This document shows, in pieces, positions 23,872-35,663 of a stretch of 64,000 nt of DNA. Made by a program: the position numbers and the translations under genes. Where the stretch lies: contig JAMPIQ010000003.1 of assembly GCA_024699855.1 (NCBI GenBank), forward strand, positions 6,758,001 through 6,822,000, given 5' to 3'. The stretch is from Aphelenchoides besseyi (taxonomy: Eukaryota > Nematoda > Chromadorea > Rhabditida > Aphelenchoididae). Numbering within the stretch: the stretch's first letter is position 1; every line of letters begins with the position of its first letter. The notes under the pieces are model-generated. The model was not told the origin of the DNA. It was given only the letters and a program-made list of their open reading frames with translations, and did no database searches.

Positions 23872-24905
23872 TTATTTCGAGCCTTCCTTCGAGACTTCGA
23901 TCGGTGAGCTGACTGGAATCTCGCCCGAATCGGTAATAACAACGTCTTGACTTGGCGAGTCGCCGGGACGTGTCGGGGTGCTTTCGATTTTGCGAACAAC
24001 ATCCATTCCTTCAAGAACCTTTCTAAAAACAATCTTCAAGTGACAAAAAGAAGTTTTTCGAACCCAAAAACGACGTGTCTGAAAACAAACAATTAAAACA
24101 AATCTACGATTTCATTGACTAACCGTCCGTTAAGCCATGAGGTCTTCACAGTAGTGATGAAGAATTGAGATCTGTAATATTCAATTCAAACTTCTAAATG
24201 TTTGCATGCTTGGTTAATTGAAACACGATTTTCTGTTTTAGTGCTCTTATTCACAATGTTTTGTCAATCTGATCGTCAACTAACCCGTTGGTGTCTTTTC
24301 CTGCATTCGCCATCGACAAAAAGCCAGGACCATAGTGCTCCAAATCGAAGTTCTCGTCTTCGAAACGTTCACCATAGATGCTATAAATCGTTTGTTCAAC
24401 AATTGCCAGCGCTTTTTGAACTCACCTCTTTCCACCGGTGCCATCTCCACGAGTAAAGTCACCTGAAGATTTTAGTTATCAAACAGCTTATGAATATGAT
24501 TGTTAATTGGCCATTTTGGTTGAATTTCATTGGTCCTAAAAGAGTGCTCAACAGTTACCTCCCTAAAATTTATCCGTTAAATTCATCTGATTGACTGGAA
24601 CTTACTTGAATCATGAAGTCTTTGATAACACGGTGGAATTTTGATCCTGCAAAGATAAATAAACGAAAAAATGCAACAAAGATCAAACCTTTGTATCCGT
24701 AGCCATTTTGACCGGTTGCGAGTTGTCGGAAGTTTTCAGCTGTTCGTGGAACAACCGATCCAAACAATCCGATGACAATTCGACCTTGAGGTTGTCCTCC
24801 AATTGAGACATCGAAGTAAACCTTCTTAGTGACGGTAATCGTGTCCTTGGCTTGTGCAACCGCGGCCAAAAGAACGGAAACAACTGCGAGAGAAAAAGCA
24901 AGCAT
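23872..24905 (-). CDS. secretory-pathway cyclophilin (peptidyl-prolyl cis-trans isomerase, PPIB type)
   Basis: Catalyses proline isomerisation during folding in the endoplasmic reticulum. ATG 24903-24905 starts a signal peptide ([19 protein letters not shown]). The mature protein shows [32 protein letters not shown], the active-site segment [13 protein letters not shown] with its Arg, [13 protein letters not shown], the [20 protein letters not shown] core, and the Trp of TSWLNGRH that binds cyclosporin in sensitive members. The C-terminus ends VSKEGSK at TAA 23872-23874, without a KDEL signal, as in secreted nematode cyclophilins such as CYN-5/CYN-6. Introns are short; the exons are in order without gaps in the fold. 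Confidence 0.93.
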
Positions 24906-25714
24906 TTCTAAAGTTCGTTATAATTAATATCATTTGATCAGTAAGAACATAAAGTCGACTGAACAACTTAAAACGACACAAAATAACTGTCAGGTGAACA
25001 ACAAGATCGTCAAATGGACAAGCTGCCCGTTCTATTTGACTGCCACGTCAGTCGGTGCGTTCGTCCATTGCAGTGAGTGGCCGATTACGCACCGCGCACC
25101 TCCACTCAGCTGTCAACAACAAAGTCGAGAACAACGACCACCATTCTCCTTTTTATTTGAACTCAATCAACAACTTTGTATACAAAGCGAAGTTCAAAAC
25201 GAATCGAATGTTTTCGAGTATCGAGGGTGAGAATCCGATTTGTTTAGCGGGCGAAAGAACAAGTGATCTTTAATTCGAAGATCGCAAAGGGGCGACTCAA
25301 AATCTTCGAACAACAACCCACGATCTCTTTTTACCCATGCGGTCGCTGGGACGTCTTTTAAACAATTCTAGTTGAAGAAGTTAACAAAAGAGTGACACTG
25401 AATTGGACCGCTCGCACGATCCGAAGGTTACTCCATCTACTTCGACCTTGTCGATGGTGGGTATGACCTCGAGAATCAAAGGTCGCAAGCTTTCATTATG
25501 CACAAGATTGATGATCAACAATTTAGTTCACTTATAACGCTCGCTAATCATTTCATTAGGTTCAACAATGCGCTTTTATTTATTAGCGAAATTGGGTCAA
25601 ACTAAACAAATAGCCGAAAAGTCCAAAGATTCGAAGTTTGGTAGTGCTAACCGTGTGATTAACAAAAACAAACGATCGATTGTTTACGATCCAAATGGTC
25701 GCTCAATTTTCAAT
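24906..25714. other. intergenic, no gene seen
   Basis: Upstream of the cyclophilin start and downstream of the truncated DEG/ENaC stop. I searched both strands for the missing Cys-rich ectodomain and second membrane segment of a DEG/ENaC channel and saw neither. It should contain the cyclophilin promoter. Confidence 0.4.
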
Positions 25715-26398
25715 TTAAACCAACGGTGATTGTGTTACTGTTGGAGGAAGTCCGATAAGCGATCGATACAACTGAACCTGGAAACCCAAACTTTTTAATT
25801 AGTCACAACAATTCCATTTCAAGATACCATAGCAAATAACTCGGGTTTCTGCATAAATTTACTCGCTTTATACGGACTATTGTTACAGATGGTTACAGAC
25901 GGAAATTTAGTCTCTTCATTAATCAACTGAAAAACAATGATGTTCTCAGGTGTGTCGTTCGAGTATACCTGCACTTGAATCAGAGTATCGTACTCAAGAT
26001 ATTGGCGAATTGTATCGATCAGTAGATAAAAGAAACCGCTCAAAGTTGCAACCACAACTATTGCCCAAATGATACCAACGGGCCATGATCGTGCTTGAGC
26101 AAGATGTGGAATTCCGTGTAATGAACATAAACGAGCCCATTCTTGTCCGGTGTCTTTCAAACGACTGCAAATTTTGAATATTTTAACATTTGATGTGCGC
26201 AAAAACAAACCGCATTCGACTTTTGTTTCGTAATTCTGCTTCTCGTTTCTTCGCTCTTTCGACGTCCGCCAACGCCGCCAGAACATCTCGATCGTTTATG
26301 AGATACTCTAGTGGAACGGAGCTGATCTGCAAAAGTAAACACAAGAGTATTCGATTGACGCATCTATTTACCTTATTGGAACGCAAAAGCTCGGCCAT
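25715..26398 (-). pseudogene. N-terminal fragment of a DEG/ENaC sodium channel
   Basis: Four exons (26372-26398, 26211-26326, 25828-26164, 25715-25777) join in frame to 180 residues. The cytoplasmic N-terminus holds the conserved SLHGI gating motif, TM1 follows (WPVGIIWAIVVVATLSGFF), then the family signature FPSVTICNNSPYKASKF. Full-length members are 500-700 residues with a Cys-rich ectodomain, a palm domain and TM2. Here the last exon adds 20 residues (to PPTVTQSPLV) and stops at 25715-25717. All splice junctions are clean, so it may be expressed as a short protein rather than be dead. It could act as a dominant modulator, but that is speculation. Pseudogene is used here to mark the truncation. 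Confidence 0.65.
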
Positions 26399-26656
26399 TT
26401 TGTTGTTTTAACGAAAGAGAGTAACTGGAATAGTCAAACTTAAGATACACTATATAGTTTGTTGCCAAGCAAAAACTCTCCAAAGATTTTCAAACAAACT
26501 TGCAAGAGAATTTTTGATTAACAGTTCATGAGTTCGTTTCATAAACGTTTATCCACATATCTTCTCTTTCAGATTACGATAAGAAATGGCAGATGTATTA
26601 CGAACTGCTGTTTATTGCAAAAATGTCTCGAATGAATCGAGTACAATTGAAATGTT

Positions 26657-27513
26657 TTAAGCACAAGATAGTGGAATATGCGAGTTTTGATCTCCGAATG
26701 TTTGTGATAACTCAAAACTTATAAAATCGTTTCCATCGTCATCGGCAACAGCAATTTTAAACCACCAATGTGTTGGACCATCCAGTATAAGCACACATAT
26801 CCAATTTGCTATTGAAGGAATAGAAATAAGAGTTTCAATTCCGGCAATGTTTAGTTGAGGGGTTGTTATAACACCAGGACTACTCAACATCTTACACATA
26901 AGCGGATAGCTATGACACGAAATCTCATGATGACTGAACTTTGTGTTAACTATTCGCCATGAGAAGAGTATTTACCAAGGTATTGTTGGAAATTCCAGCT
27001 TCATCAGATCGCCGTCATCGCAGTACGCTCCAGCCAAAATATCCGCAAACCAGGTTTTGGAACGATACGCACTTATACGTATATTTACAACGTCATTCAA
27101 CTTTGAAGGGCTCGTAATGTTGATTTGTCCTTTATGTAAATGGTTGAATAAAAGATTTGAGATTGTCACATAACCGGGAATTACGTTGAATGCCAAATGT
27201 GTTTATCACATTATCTGATGACTCATTTTTACGTTTTTTTCGATTATTGCGACACTCTTAAAAGTTTTATTCAACTAACCAGTTATATTCAATTGACCGC
27301 CCATCAAAACAGTGCCGTCACACACGGGATCATCATCTGAATAAAGGGAGTACAATTGAATTCCTTGGAACTTGACATGAGAGTCATCTGTAAATTTAAG
27401 GCTTAGAAGTCAAAGGCACACTAACTGTCATCTGTTATGTAAATGCGATTATCACACGTTGATGCCGTTGAAACTAGCACAGCGCACAGAAAAGCCGTTA
27501 GTAGAACGAGCAT
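26657..27513 (-). CDS. small secreted protein, unrecognised
   Basis: ATG 27511-27513 opens a signal peptide (MLVLLTAFLCAVLVSTASTC). The mature chain contains FQGIQLYSLYSDDD, VCDGTVLMGGQLNITG, a middle exon with GQINITS and AYCDDGD, and a last exon beginning near the Cys-containing YPLMCKML and ending LSCA at stop 26657. Two copies of a GQxNIT motif, 4-6 cysteines and beta-like hydrophobic alternation suggest a compact extracellular beta domain of the ML or lipid-recognition kind, but I cannot assign a family. It lies on the same strand as the truncated channel, 258 bases upstream of its start. Confidence 0.6.
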
Positions 27514-28788
27514 TCCAATCGTAGTATATCGTTTACATTGTTATCTATTTATTCGTTGTTGTGAACCTTAAATGTTGACTGGTATCAAATGATCAGTTAT
27601 CGTTGTAATTCGAATTCTTTTCACTTCAAATACAATTCAAACGTTCTATTGTCTTTATGAAGTTATGGTCTTTAAATCAAATTGTCAAAAGTCCAATCAC
27701 AAGCACCAGCTCGTCATTTCCTTGCACTGATCTTCGCTCACTACGGTTCATAATATTTTTACTTGCAAACCGTTTATTTTGAAATACCTGATCAACAGCT
27801 TAATAGTTTAAGATCTACTGACAACATGTAGAACAACTGAAGATTCTAATCTCAAGAGAAATAAGCGCACTTATGATTACAGTAGTTTGCTTCGATTTCA
27901 ATGAAAGTGAGAGCATTGAAGGCACAAAGAACGTTCAAATGTTCTAATCGATTCATTTACATGTTTAACTTTGTTTCTGTACTTTAAGAGTTGTGTTTAA
28001 TTGACAGCGATAATCGACGTCTTGTTAATTACAAGCAATTGTTTCTGATGGAATCAGCTGACGAGAATCAAAAATCAAGTGTTCATTTTGACGTCAATAC
28101 CGCATGTGTTCGTGTAAACGAACTTGGAGTTCGACTACGAACGAGACCACGGAATCTCTTAGAATAAGGAATCTATCGCTGATTAATCTTAAGATCGAAG
28201 ATCGAACCACGCAACAAAGTAGCTGCGGAGTCAGCGAACTAAACTTCCAAAACAAATCGCAATCTAGAGTGTTGATCAGAAAAAAAACAATAACTAATAA
28301 GTTTTCTTATTCATCGTATCAATATTTTCGGGCAAACGAGTACAATTGTTGTTAAATGAACACAATTCCAGTTGCCACTTTTGTACCCATCAGTCAGTAA
28401 ATATGATTGATTTGAACGTTCTCTTGTTGCACATATCTCTTGAATTCAAGTTTGCACGTCAACTTTTTATGCTTTCTAAACTGTTAGCTGTTCAGACAAA
28501 CGTTGCAAATCGGTTAATAATTTTGATTACTTTTGTTAAACAACTGTATCGGTGTACGTTTCGTTGAAAAGTTCATCGACGCAAGCCGTTCGATTTGCAC
28601 GCACTCGTTTGCGAACACCGTCGACCTCCGTGACATTTAAAAGTGAAGAATCAACGACGAAGTTTTAAGGAAATTATAAAAAAGTTCAGCGTTTTTCAGA
28701 GCAGCTCGATGTTCATTCATAATTGGACGTCGTCTACTGTCTGAAATCTATGAATTCTTTTCAGTCGCAAACACCTAAGAATAAAACA
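27514..28788. other. intergenic promoter region
   Basis: Between two divergent starts (secreted protein on minus, second sugar transporter on plus). A 39-codon open frame starts at 28049 but has no family resemblance. A TTCTTTTCAG acceptor ends at 28764, 24 bases before ATG 28789, consistent with trans-splicing of the transporter message. Confidence 0.4.
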
Positions 28789-30622
28789 ATGTTCACGACA
28801 ACTTACTATCTCTCGGTTTTGGCTGCAACTCTCGGCGCAAGTACTCAGTTTTATTCATACGGAATTGTGAATCAAGAACAAGCCTTGCTTCTTCGATGGA
28901 TCAATACGACATATACGAATCGAGGCCTACAATTAACAAGCAGCGAATTGAACTTCTTGTGGTCGTTTATTGTTTCGAGCATTGCTATTGGTGCTATTCC
29001 AGGCGCACTCTTAACTCGTACGTTGGCAGAACGATATGGAAGAAAGACAACTCTGGTAGCAAATGGTGTAGTAAACGTGTGTAGAGCGCTTTATTATCAA
29101 AGTATCCGACCTGACCTTTAGATTTTGGCAGCAACAGCTGAGTTCTCGGCCAAATACTGCAATTCACCGGAACTACTTATTGTCGGTCGTATTGTGTTGG
29201 GCGCTTGCATTGGTCTCACGTCGGGTATAGTACCGATGTAAGTTCTTAAATATTTGTATAAACAGTTGAGCTTAAACTTCTCAACAAATTCAACACAACT
29301 GGTTTTCAGGTATCTCATCGAGTTAACACCTCCAGATTACCGTAATCGTGTTGGAACACTTCATCAAGTCGCTGTTGCGTTCAGTGAAGTTTTCTCTCTG
29401 TTTCTGGGCAGTTAGTTTCTCATTAGAAGACCACGCGTTTTAATTTCGTCTATTTAGTGCCCGAGATCTTTGGATCAGATCGTTTATGGCCGTTGTCTTT
29501 TGGATTTCCTGGACTGCTGGCCTTTTTTTTGGTTGTTCTTTTGCCTTTTTGTCCCGAATCACCAAAATACCTAGTGATTACACAAGTTTTTCTTCGTCAA
29601 TTATTCTTTTTAGCTTATTACTCGCGGTCAAAAACGAGAAGCAAGTGATGCACTTCTTCGAATCGTGGATAAACAAACGGCCACTGGAATGTTCAACGCA
29701 CTCATCGAAGAACATGCGACATCTCCCGTAAGTTTCAATTGGAAACAAAGATCTAACTTCATTTCAGGAGCGACTGGGAACTTATCGCGAATTGTTTAGT
29801 CGGCGTGAATTTCGACTTCCACTTACTATTTCTCTTGCTCTGATGTTTGCTCAACAGTTTTCGGGTTGTAGCGCAGTTTTTGCTTACTCAACGAACATGT
29901 TTCTATCTGCAAATGTTGGGGAGCAAAAGGCTCGATTTTCAACTCTTTTTGTGGCTTGTGGTTATTTTGCAAGTGCGGTATCTGCTCCGTTCTTAATCGA
30001 TCGTGTGGGTCGACGGCGATTGACCATTTTCCAACTATCATTCGTGACTCTTTCGCTCTCATCTTTGAGCATTTTTACTTGGTTACAACAACAGCATGCA
30101 AAGCCAGATATTGCAAGCGGACACAGTGAATCGACGTTTGCGGCCTACGGGACTATTGCATCGGTTGTTGTTTATATGGTTGTTTACGGAGTCGGATCTC
30201 CCGTTCCATGGATAACAACAAGCGAGCTGTTCAATACAAAGGTTGTTAGTTGGATTCATTTAAATTACAAGCTTGTGCTTTCAGTTTCGACCAGCCGCCG
30301 TCACAGTTGCAGTCTTCGTTGCGTGGTCATTGTCTTTCATTGTGGCAACTTTGTATTTGCCCTTTCAAGAAGTGAGATTGAAACTAAATGTATTACAAAA
30401 CGATATTTCCAGTGGGTTGGAGTCTCGCTCAGTTATACGCCGTTCATTTTTATGTCCGCGCTTTTCACAATCTTCTTCAGTTTTACACTACGCGGTAAGA
30501 CTGTTTAACGTAAAGCTTACGAATTGGTTTGTTTAGAATCGACTGATGGATTTGCAGCGGAAAAGGCTGCGGCTCGACGAATGCGCAGCGATTCCTATCT
30601 TTCAAACTTGAGCGTAATCTAA
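28789..30622 (+). CDS. SLC2A/GLUT-family sugar transporter (copy 2)
   Basis: Nine exons (28789-29076, 29122-29237, 29310-29410, 29458-29573, 29614-29727, 29768-30241, 30285-30371, 30413-30494, 30537-30622) join to 487 residues. Marks are AERYGRK after TM2, RIVLGACIGL, PESPKYL after TM6, QQFSGCSAVFAYS in TM7, DRVGRRRLT after TM8, and SPVPWITTSELF in TM10. Compared with copy 1, the TM7 motif reads SGCSA instead of SGINA and the TM10 GPG is replaced by GSP, so substrate preference or affinity may differ. The two genes are not tandem and share no intron sequence, so they are old paralogues. A polyadenylation signal is at 30699-30704. Confidence 0.92.
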
Positions 30623-30821
30623 TGAAGTTGTTGAGAGTGATTACACAGAGTGGAAAGTGCAATTGTAGTTGCGGGTTTGTTTATATCTCCGTTTGACGAA
30701 TAAAACTTTTCACGATCGAAATGATGTTATTGTGAACGTAAAAACAAAACCGATAAATTTGCTCATTTTCTTTTATTCAAATTGATTGATTTTCATTATT
30801 TCCGTCAATTACACATAGCAA

Positions 30822-31014
30822 ATGGACGATTTGAATCAGACCTACGTTTGGTTTGAAGTTGCAATCATTTTAACCGTCTTTCTTCGCCTTCTAATCACCA
30901 TCGAGAGTATAGCGATGATTCTGAAATTGGCGAAAGAAGTAAAAAAAGAAAAGGTAATCGGTATTAAAATCTTATAATCTTGGGTTATTCTAGAAGACTC
31001 GCAAAAGATTTTGA
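30822..31014 (+). CDS. single-pass membrane microprotein (50 aa)
   Basis: ATG 30822 opens a frame that splices GT-AG from about 30955 to 30993 and ends at TGA 31012-31014. The protein is 50 residues: a short outside-facing N-terminus (MDDLNQTYVWFE), one hydrophobic helix (VAIILTVFLRLLITIESIAM) and a lysine-rich tail. It begins 200 bases after the stop of the second sugar transporter. Its last coding bases overlap, tail to tail, the end of a minus-strand gene. No family is recognised; short length lowers certainty. Confidence 0.5.
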
Positions 31015-31874
31015 TTTGCAGTTCCCCTTGTGCTTCTCCGTAGTGTTCGGCCCAAGCCCCTGCAACAAGACTTGCTGATCGTCGTCCAACTGCTCAAACT
31101 CACCTGTAGCAGTGGATCCTTCCGGTGCGGGAATGTGATAGATGGCAAAGTGATGACGATCAGAAATCGGTTTATAGTCAGCTTGTGGTCTGGAACCGCG
31201 TGATTAACTATCAAAAGCTGTTGAGTGGACGAAGCTGAGAACTTACTTACCGTTTCTGCACAACTTCTTCGTAATTCGCAAAGAAATGGCAGTTCGAAAC
31301 GCTTTACGTATCTAAAAACTCGCAATAACACTTTAAATTGAGACTTACGAACAGTATTCCAGAATGTCAATCGTCTTATTCGTCACATCTTGCAGCTTTT
31401 GAGATATGAACTGGAAAGCACATTTCTCTGTATCTTCTGTTTTTGTCATGTAAACCTCGTGAACACATCCGACTACAAACAATCACAATGTCAACTGCTA
31501 TGTCAGAAGAAGCCTACGAAACTGCGTAGATGGTCGATTTCTGTTTTTGTATTCTTCGTACAAGACATTGGCCTGCAAAACAATCGAACCTTGTTCTCTT
31601 GCACACTCCAATTTCGACTTCTTCTCGGCTATGCATCGAACATAGGTCTGTAGCCTGAGCGATGTGTATGACATGAACATTTCCGAACGCAAACGTACAT
31701 TCTGATTTCTCCAATTTGTTTAACATCCACTAACACAACTACGTTCATCTTGAGATAAAAAATCGAGAACCAAACCATAAGGCCGATAGTAGTTAACGCA
31801 ATCGAAAGTGGTATTATCAAAATCCATATTGCTGGATCAGCCGAATTCGAAGACAATCGTGGAGTTGGCCTCAT
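30985..31874 (-). CDS. unrecognised single-pass membrane protein
   Basis: ATG 31872-31874 begins MRPTPRL, then a strong membrane helix (IWILIIPLSIALTTIGLMVW) and a charged segment with DVKQIGEI. Further exons on the same strand encode EKKSKLECAREQGS, a helical piece FISQKLQDVTNKTIDILEYC (31332-31395) and a final exon ending ASLLE at stop 30985-30987, containing ISDRHHFAIYHIPAPEG. The middle junctions could not all be phased, so the exon set is provisional. The final exon's frame is chosen because the alternative frames look non-coding. Confidence 0.5.
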
Positions 31875-32596
31875 TCTTTGGATAACTCGCAACAAAAACG
31901 AACGAACAGCAAACCGATGAAATGAATCATGTTTGAATTCCGAACGGAAACCAAAAACAAATTGAAACGTTTATTCTCATGTTCAACAAGTTTCTTATAA
32001 AAAAAAGACAGTTTCTCGAGTTGGAGTAAACAATTTGTTAACTGTACTGCAATTTTTAGTCGTGAAACTCAAACATCCAACGACATCGTGATCAAACGAA
32101 AAAGTCTGTAAGTGTTGATTATCCGATTTTTTGAATTAGCCGTACAATCGACAAAATCCACTTTGTAACAGTTACAATTTATTCTTCCAAAGATATAAAT
32201 ACAACATACTGCAAATGAAAACCATTAATAAGAGACTGAACAAATGCAAGAAAGAAACTAATTGTTTCTATCTTATGTCGTTTACCCATTGTCCAATGCA
32301 AGTAAATCCAAGTCACGGTGGATTGTATAGCAGCACTACAATTCGGTTGGATTTCCTAGTTCCACATCACATGTGCTTAATAGGCCCATCATTTCCATTT
32401 TTGTTGGATTCTGGAACGGTATAAGCAGATAGCAGTTGATCGAACTTTGTGGTTTCGAGCACTTTAGTTAATTGTTCCACAACTTAAAGATAAGTTGGAA
32501 TCAAACTTCAAAAACTTTTTTGACTTCGATTTGCGTATTTTGAACGAAAAATAAACGTTCCAGCGAGCATTTTCGGGACTTGCTTTGTGCAGCTTC
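31875..32596. other. intergenic, no gene seen
   Basis: Between the membrane-protein start and the next minus-strand stop. A 69-codon plus-strand frame at 32215-32424 has no splice support or family resemblance and is ignored. The interval should contain the membrane-protein promoter. Confidence 0.35.
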
Positions 32597-33640
32597 TCAA
32601 TCCTTGCATTTTTTTATCCAAACAACCAAGTCTTGTATACTGAACTGAAATGTCAGTCAACTTATATTTGCCTTTAAAGAGGTAACTTACTTGCTCGGGT
32701 GTGTATTGTTCAACTCTAACACAAAACATCAATTCCACTAAATTGGGAATAACGGCGGCATTTGAGCGATTTTCGAAACGAGATCATAATTTAGGTCCAG
32801 AACTGTCCAAAGAAACTTTAGCTTCTGAACAGAAGGACATGTGGGAAAGTCATCAAAGAAATTCCCGTCGATAGTCGCTGAAAACTTTAAATTAGTGTTT
32901 TTCTAGCAAAAAAATCTTACCGTTGAAATCCATTCCGGAGTTTGTTGTCCAAACTCCTTTCGTTTGGTGCTTTGCCATCACCCGTTTGAATTCATCTAAA
33001 CAAAATATGACTTGAAATATCAAGAAAACTTACGGAAGTTTTCGATTCCCATGTCAATGTGGCTCAAATTGAGTGGGCGCACCTCCGGTGAAATATAAAA
33101 AGACTTTGCTTGACCGCAAAGTGAATACAATTGTTTTTGTATTTGCCTTATTATATTACCGTGTTCTTTTGCGTTATCCGCATCAAAACCGAGGTTTAGC
33201 GCAATTTTTTCTAAAATGGAGTTGATTTGAGATATAACGTTAAAAGCAAACCTTTGAAGATTCTGGCAATAGCCGACAAATCTTCCGCGTTTGTGTGCTT
33301 GTATTGCAAAAAATTTGCGTACTGCACCTTCAACAGTCGATTCCAAGTTCGGATCTCATTCACCGTCAACTTGAACGAAGTTGACGGAATGCAAGAACCG
33401 TTCTCTGCTGTTGCTACAGAGAATTTGTTGTCTTCGCTGTCGTGTTCGAAGACCACAAACTGGTAAATTGAGGTACGAATGAGGAACTCGAAGGATCTCT
33501 CTTCAGATCAGCTAAATACTATTGGTTAGAAAGATAAGTTATAAAAAAACTTACCAAGTATTAGAGAAAATCCAATGCTGCCATCGCATTGTTCTATGCA
33601 CGACTACACGAATTTGTTTCGCTGCATAACCAAAAGTACT
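32597..33640 (-). CDS. unrecognised leucine-rich-like protein with an apparent frameshift
   Basis: Exons in coding order: about 33240-33500 (FEHDSEDNKFSVATAENG, then a basic helical segment), about 33040-33210 (IALNLGFDADN), a small exon near 32920-32995 (FKRVMAKHQTKGVW), 32691-32877 and 32597-32644. The C-terminal part reads like leucine-rich repeats of nematode F-box-type proteins (CPSVQKLKFLWTVLDL, then LVELMFCVRV, then IQDLVVWIKKC). Between the two repeat halves the frame shifts by one base around 32740-32748, and the original frame meets TAG at 32737-32739. The first exon is uncertain because an in-frame TGA precedes it. It may be a decaying gene or a sequence error. Confidence 0.45.
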
Positions 33641-33782
33641 TTTAAATATGTCGTCAGCTGTGGCTTACACATTTTAGTTGAAATAACCAAGCTAACAGAG
33701 ACACGACTTCGAAATGACTTGCTGTCGACTGGTCGCTATAATTTATACCCAGCTTCAAAGCAGTCATTTGCTTTGCCTCAGT

Positions 33783-34352
33783 TCATCTGATCACAGGAAT
33801 TAGGACTGCGAGGATTGTTTGTTGCGAATTGCTCAGTAGTTGTTTAGAAAGACAAAGATTTTCGCTGATCGGTATATTTTTGCCGCGAGTCATGATTCCG
33901 ACCGTTGAATCGATTAAAGACGGTCGAGTTACACAACGATAGCAATTTGGGTTGTAAATTTGCAAGTGGAGATCAATGACGGCGAACTAACTGAAAGAAT
34001 ACCCGACGGTGTTTCTACCCACCGTTCTATCCTGCAGCTGATTGGAATATTTTTCAAATCTTCGTCTTAGAATTTCATGGCGTTGGTTAAAACTTTTGTC
34101 ACTATCTCTATTAAAATACCGTTTGATCACTTTCAAGTATTCTTCCAAACAAACTGAATGTACAAATGAGATTCCGTGCTTATCAGTCTTCTTGAAATTG
34201 TGCATTCGAGTAAAAACGTTTTGAATTTTATTTCTGAATGTCCCAGTGATCTCATAAGATTTAGATGCAAAAGCTCCAGGTAATCGGAAGTTGTCGATTT
34301 CAAAAATCCTAGCAAAACCAAGCGTGGCACTAGATCGATTGTTAGTCTTCAT
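33783..34352 (-). CDS. unrecognised protein of about 180 aa
   Basis: Starts with MKTNNRSSATLGFARIFEID (34352) and is basic and helical (KSYEITGTFRNKIQ, then EILRRRFEKYSNQL). An intron (GTGGGT to TTAG, about 33989-34025) links it to a second exon beginning FAVIDLHLQIYNPNCYRC and ending in a hydrophobic TILAVLIPVIR at stop 33783. The N-terminus has no signal peptide; the hydrophobic C-terminus could be a tail anchor. It lies between two other unrecognised minus-strand genes. Confidence 0.5.
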
Positions 34353-34734
34353 TTCTCTGGGTACAGTTAATCGCCATTCACTTCTTCAGTTTTGCTATTA
34401 TTACAAGTTAACTCTGTAGTGTTTACGCGTTCGATACATGAAATTTGTCGCAAGTGGCCTGCTTAAATGTTTCGCTTTGTTCAAGAGAATACTCAAAACG
34501 TCGTTCCGTAGAGTAGATGGTCAAGAAGATGTTTCCAGAAGTAGACGTTTAGTCGGTTTTCATACAACAAGTTTTATTCGACCAAACAATTTTCCGAATA
34601 CAATTGATACTGTATGACTAATAGCAATTGTGGAAAACCACCTTTATACAGAGTACCCAAAAGCCCATAAATGTTTCATAAGGTGCATTGTTTTGAGCGA
34701 CGTTTTTGCATGGGTGTTTAGTTGATTAGGTCAT

Positions 34735-35663
34735 TTAAGTTTCCATTATTGACGTACACTTTGCAGGATCTTGTAATGTTCCCATTTCAATGGGCGTAGA
34801 ACAGTTGGCTTCACGATTTCCGATGTGAATCCAATGCCAACCGTGAAATGAATACTAAGGAAGATAACTATAATTCTTCTAAGCGGACTTACAAACGTGT
34901 GAACTTTTAACATGTCTTTTAATTGGCCCCATTCTCCAATTTCTACGTTTCCGACCTAAAACGATTGTCTTTAAGGAAAGCAAGTTGATTGAACCTCAGG
35001 ATATTTTTGCAAAATATGAGAAGTAAATGCAAGTCTTTGAGTAACTGACGTTTGATTCTCGAAATACAAACACAACTCATTCACAATTGTCTCTAATGCT
35101 TTAATTTCATCTAATTTTGTGGTTGTGTTTGCCATTTCAAGTAGAAGATCAGTGAGTTGGTCGACAATCAAGGGTCTTTCTCCACCAAAAAGAATCGACA
35201 ATTCGGAAGTTTGTTTGTACTGCAATCAGAACTTTCCTTTTGTTCATAATTTCAACCAACCAATCGTCCGATCTCCATAAAATCACTCAAAGTAAACCCT
35301 CTTTCGATAGCTGCGAAAATGCACTTATGATTCTGCGTCCCATTTCCAAATAACATAACGAATTCGTTGTAAACGAATGTGATCTTCAAGTCATTCGAGT
35401 AGTTTCCATCGACCAAAATGGATTCGATTTTCGCAGTTGTATTGGTATTTAGTGAGCAGCTACGCAATACATTCAGCAGCGGAAACTCGTGATTGGGATT
35501 CAAGTTCACCGAAGAAACGGCCGCATTGATGCGTGGCTAAGTGGGTGTGAAATATGAAACTATGTAACTACAACAACTATCCACTTACATCAAAAGCGAA
35601 CGAGATCAACTGTAAAATATGCGACCAAATTCCAACTTCCTTTAGTCCCAATGTTAAGAGCAT
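34735..35663 (-). CDS. unrecognised secreted-like protein
   Basis: ATG 35661-35663 starts a moderately hydrophobic N-terminus (MLLTLGLKEVGIWSHILQL). The next exon (about 35256-35535) has several Asn-x-Thr/Ser glycosylation sites and two or three cysteines (LRSCSLNTNTTAKIE, NHKCIFAAIERG). A further exon (about 34998-35222) has a heptad-like helix (LLLEMANTTTKLDEIKALET), and the last ends CTSIMET at stop 34735-34737. Repeated NT/NTT sites and Cys suggest an extracellular protein. No domain is recognised. Confidence 0.5.
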
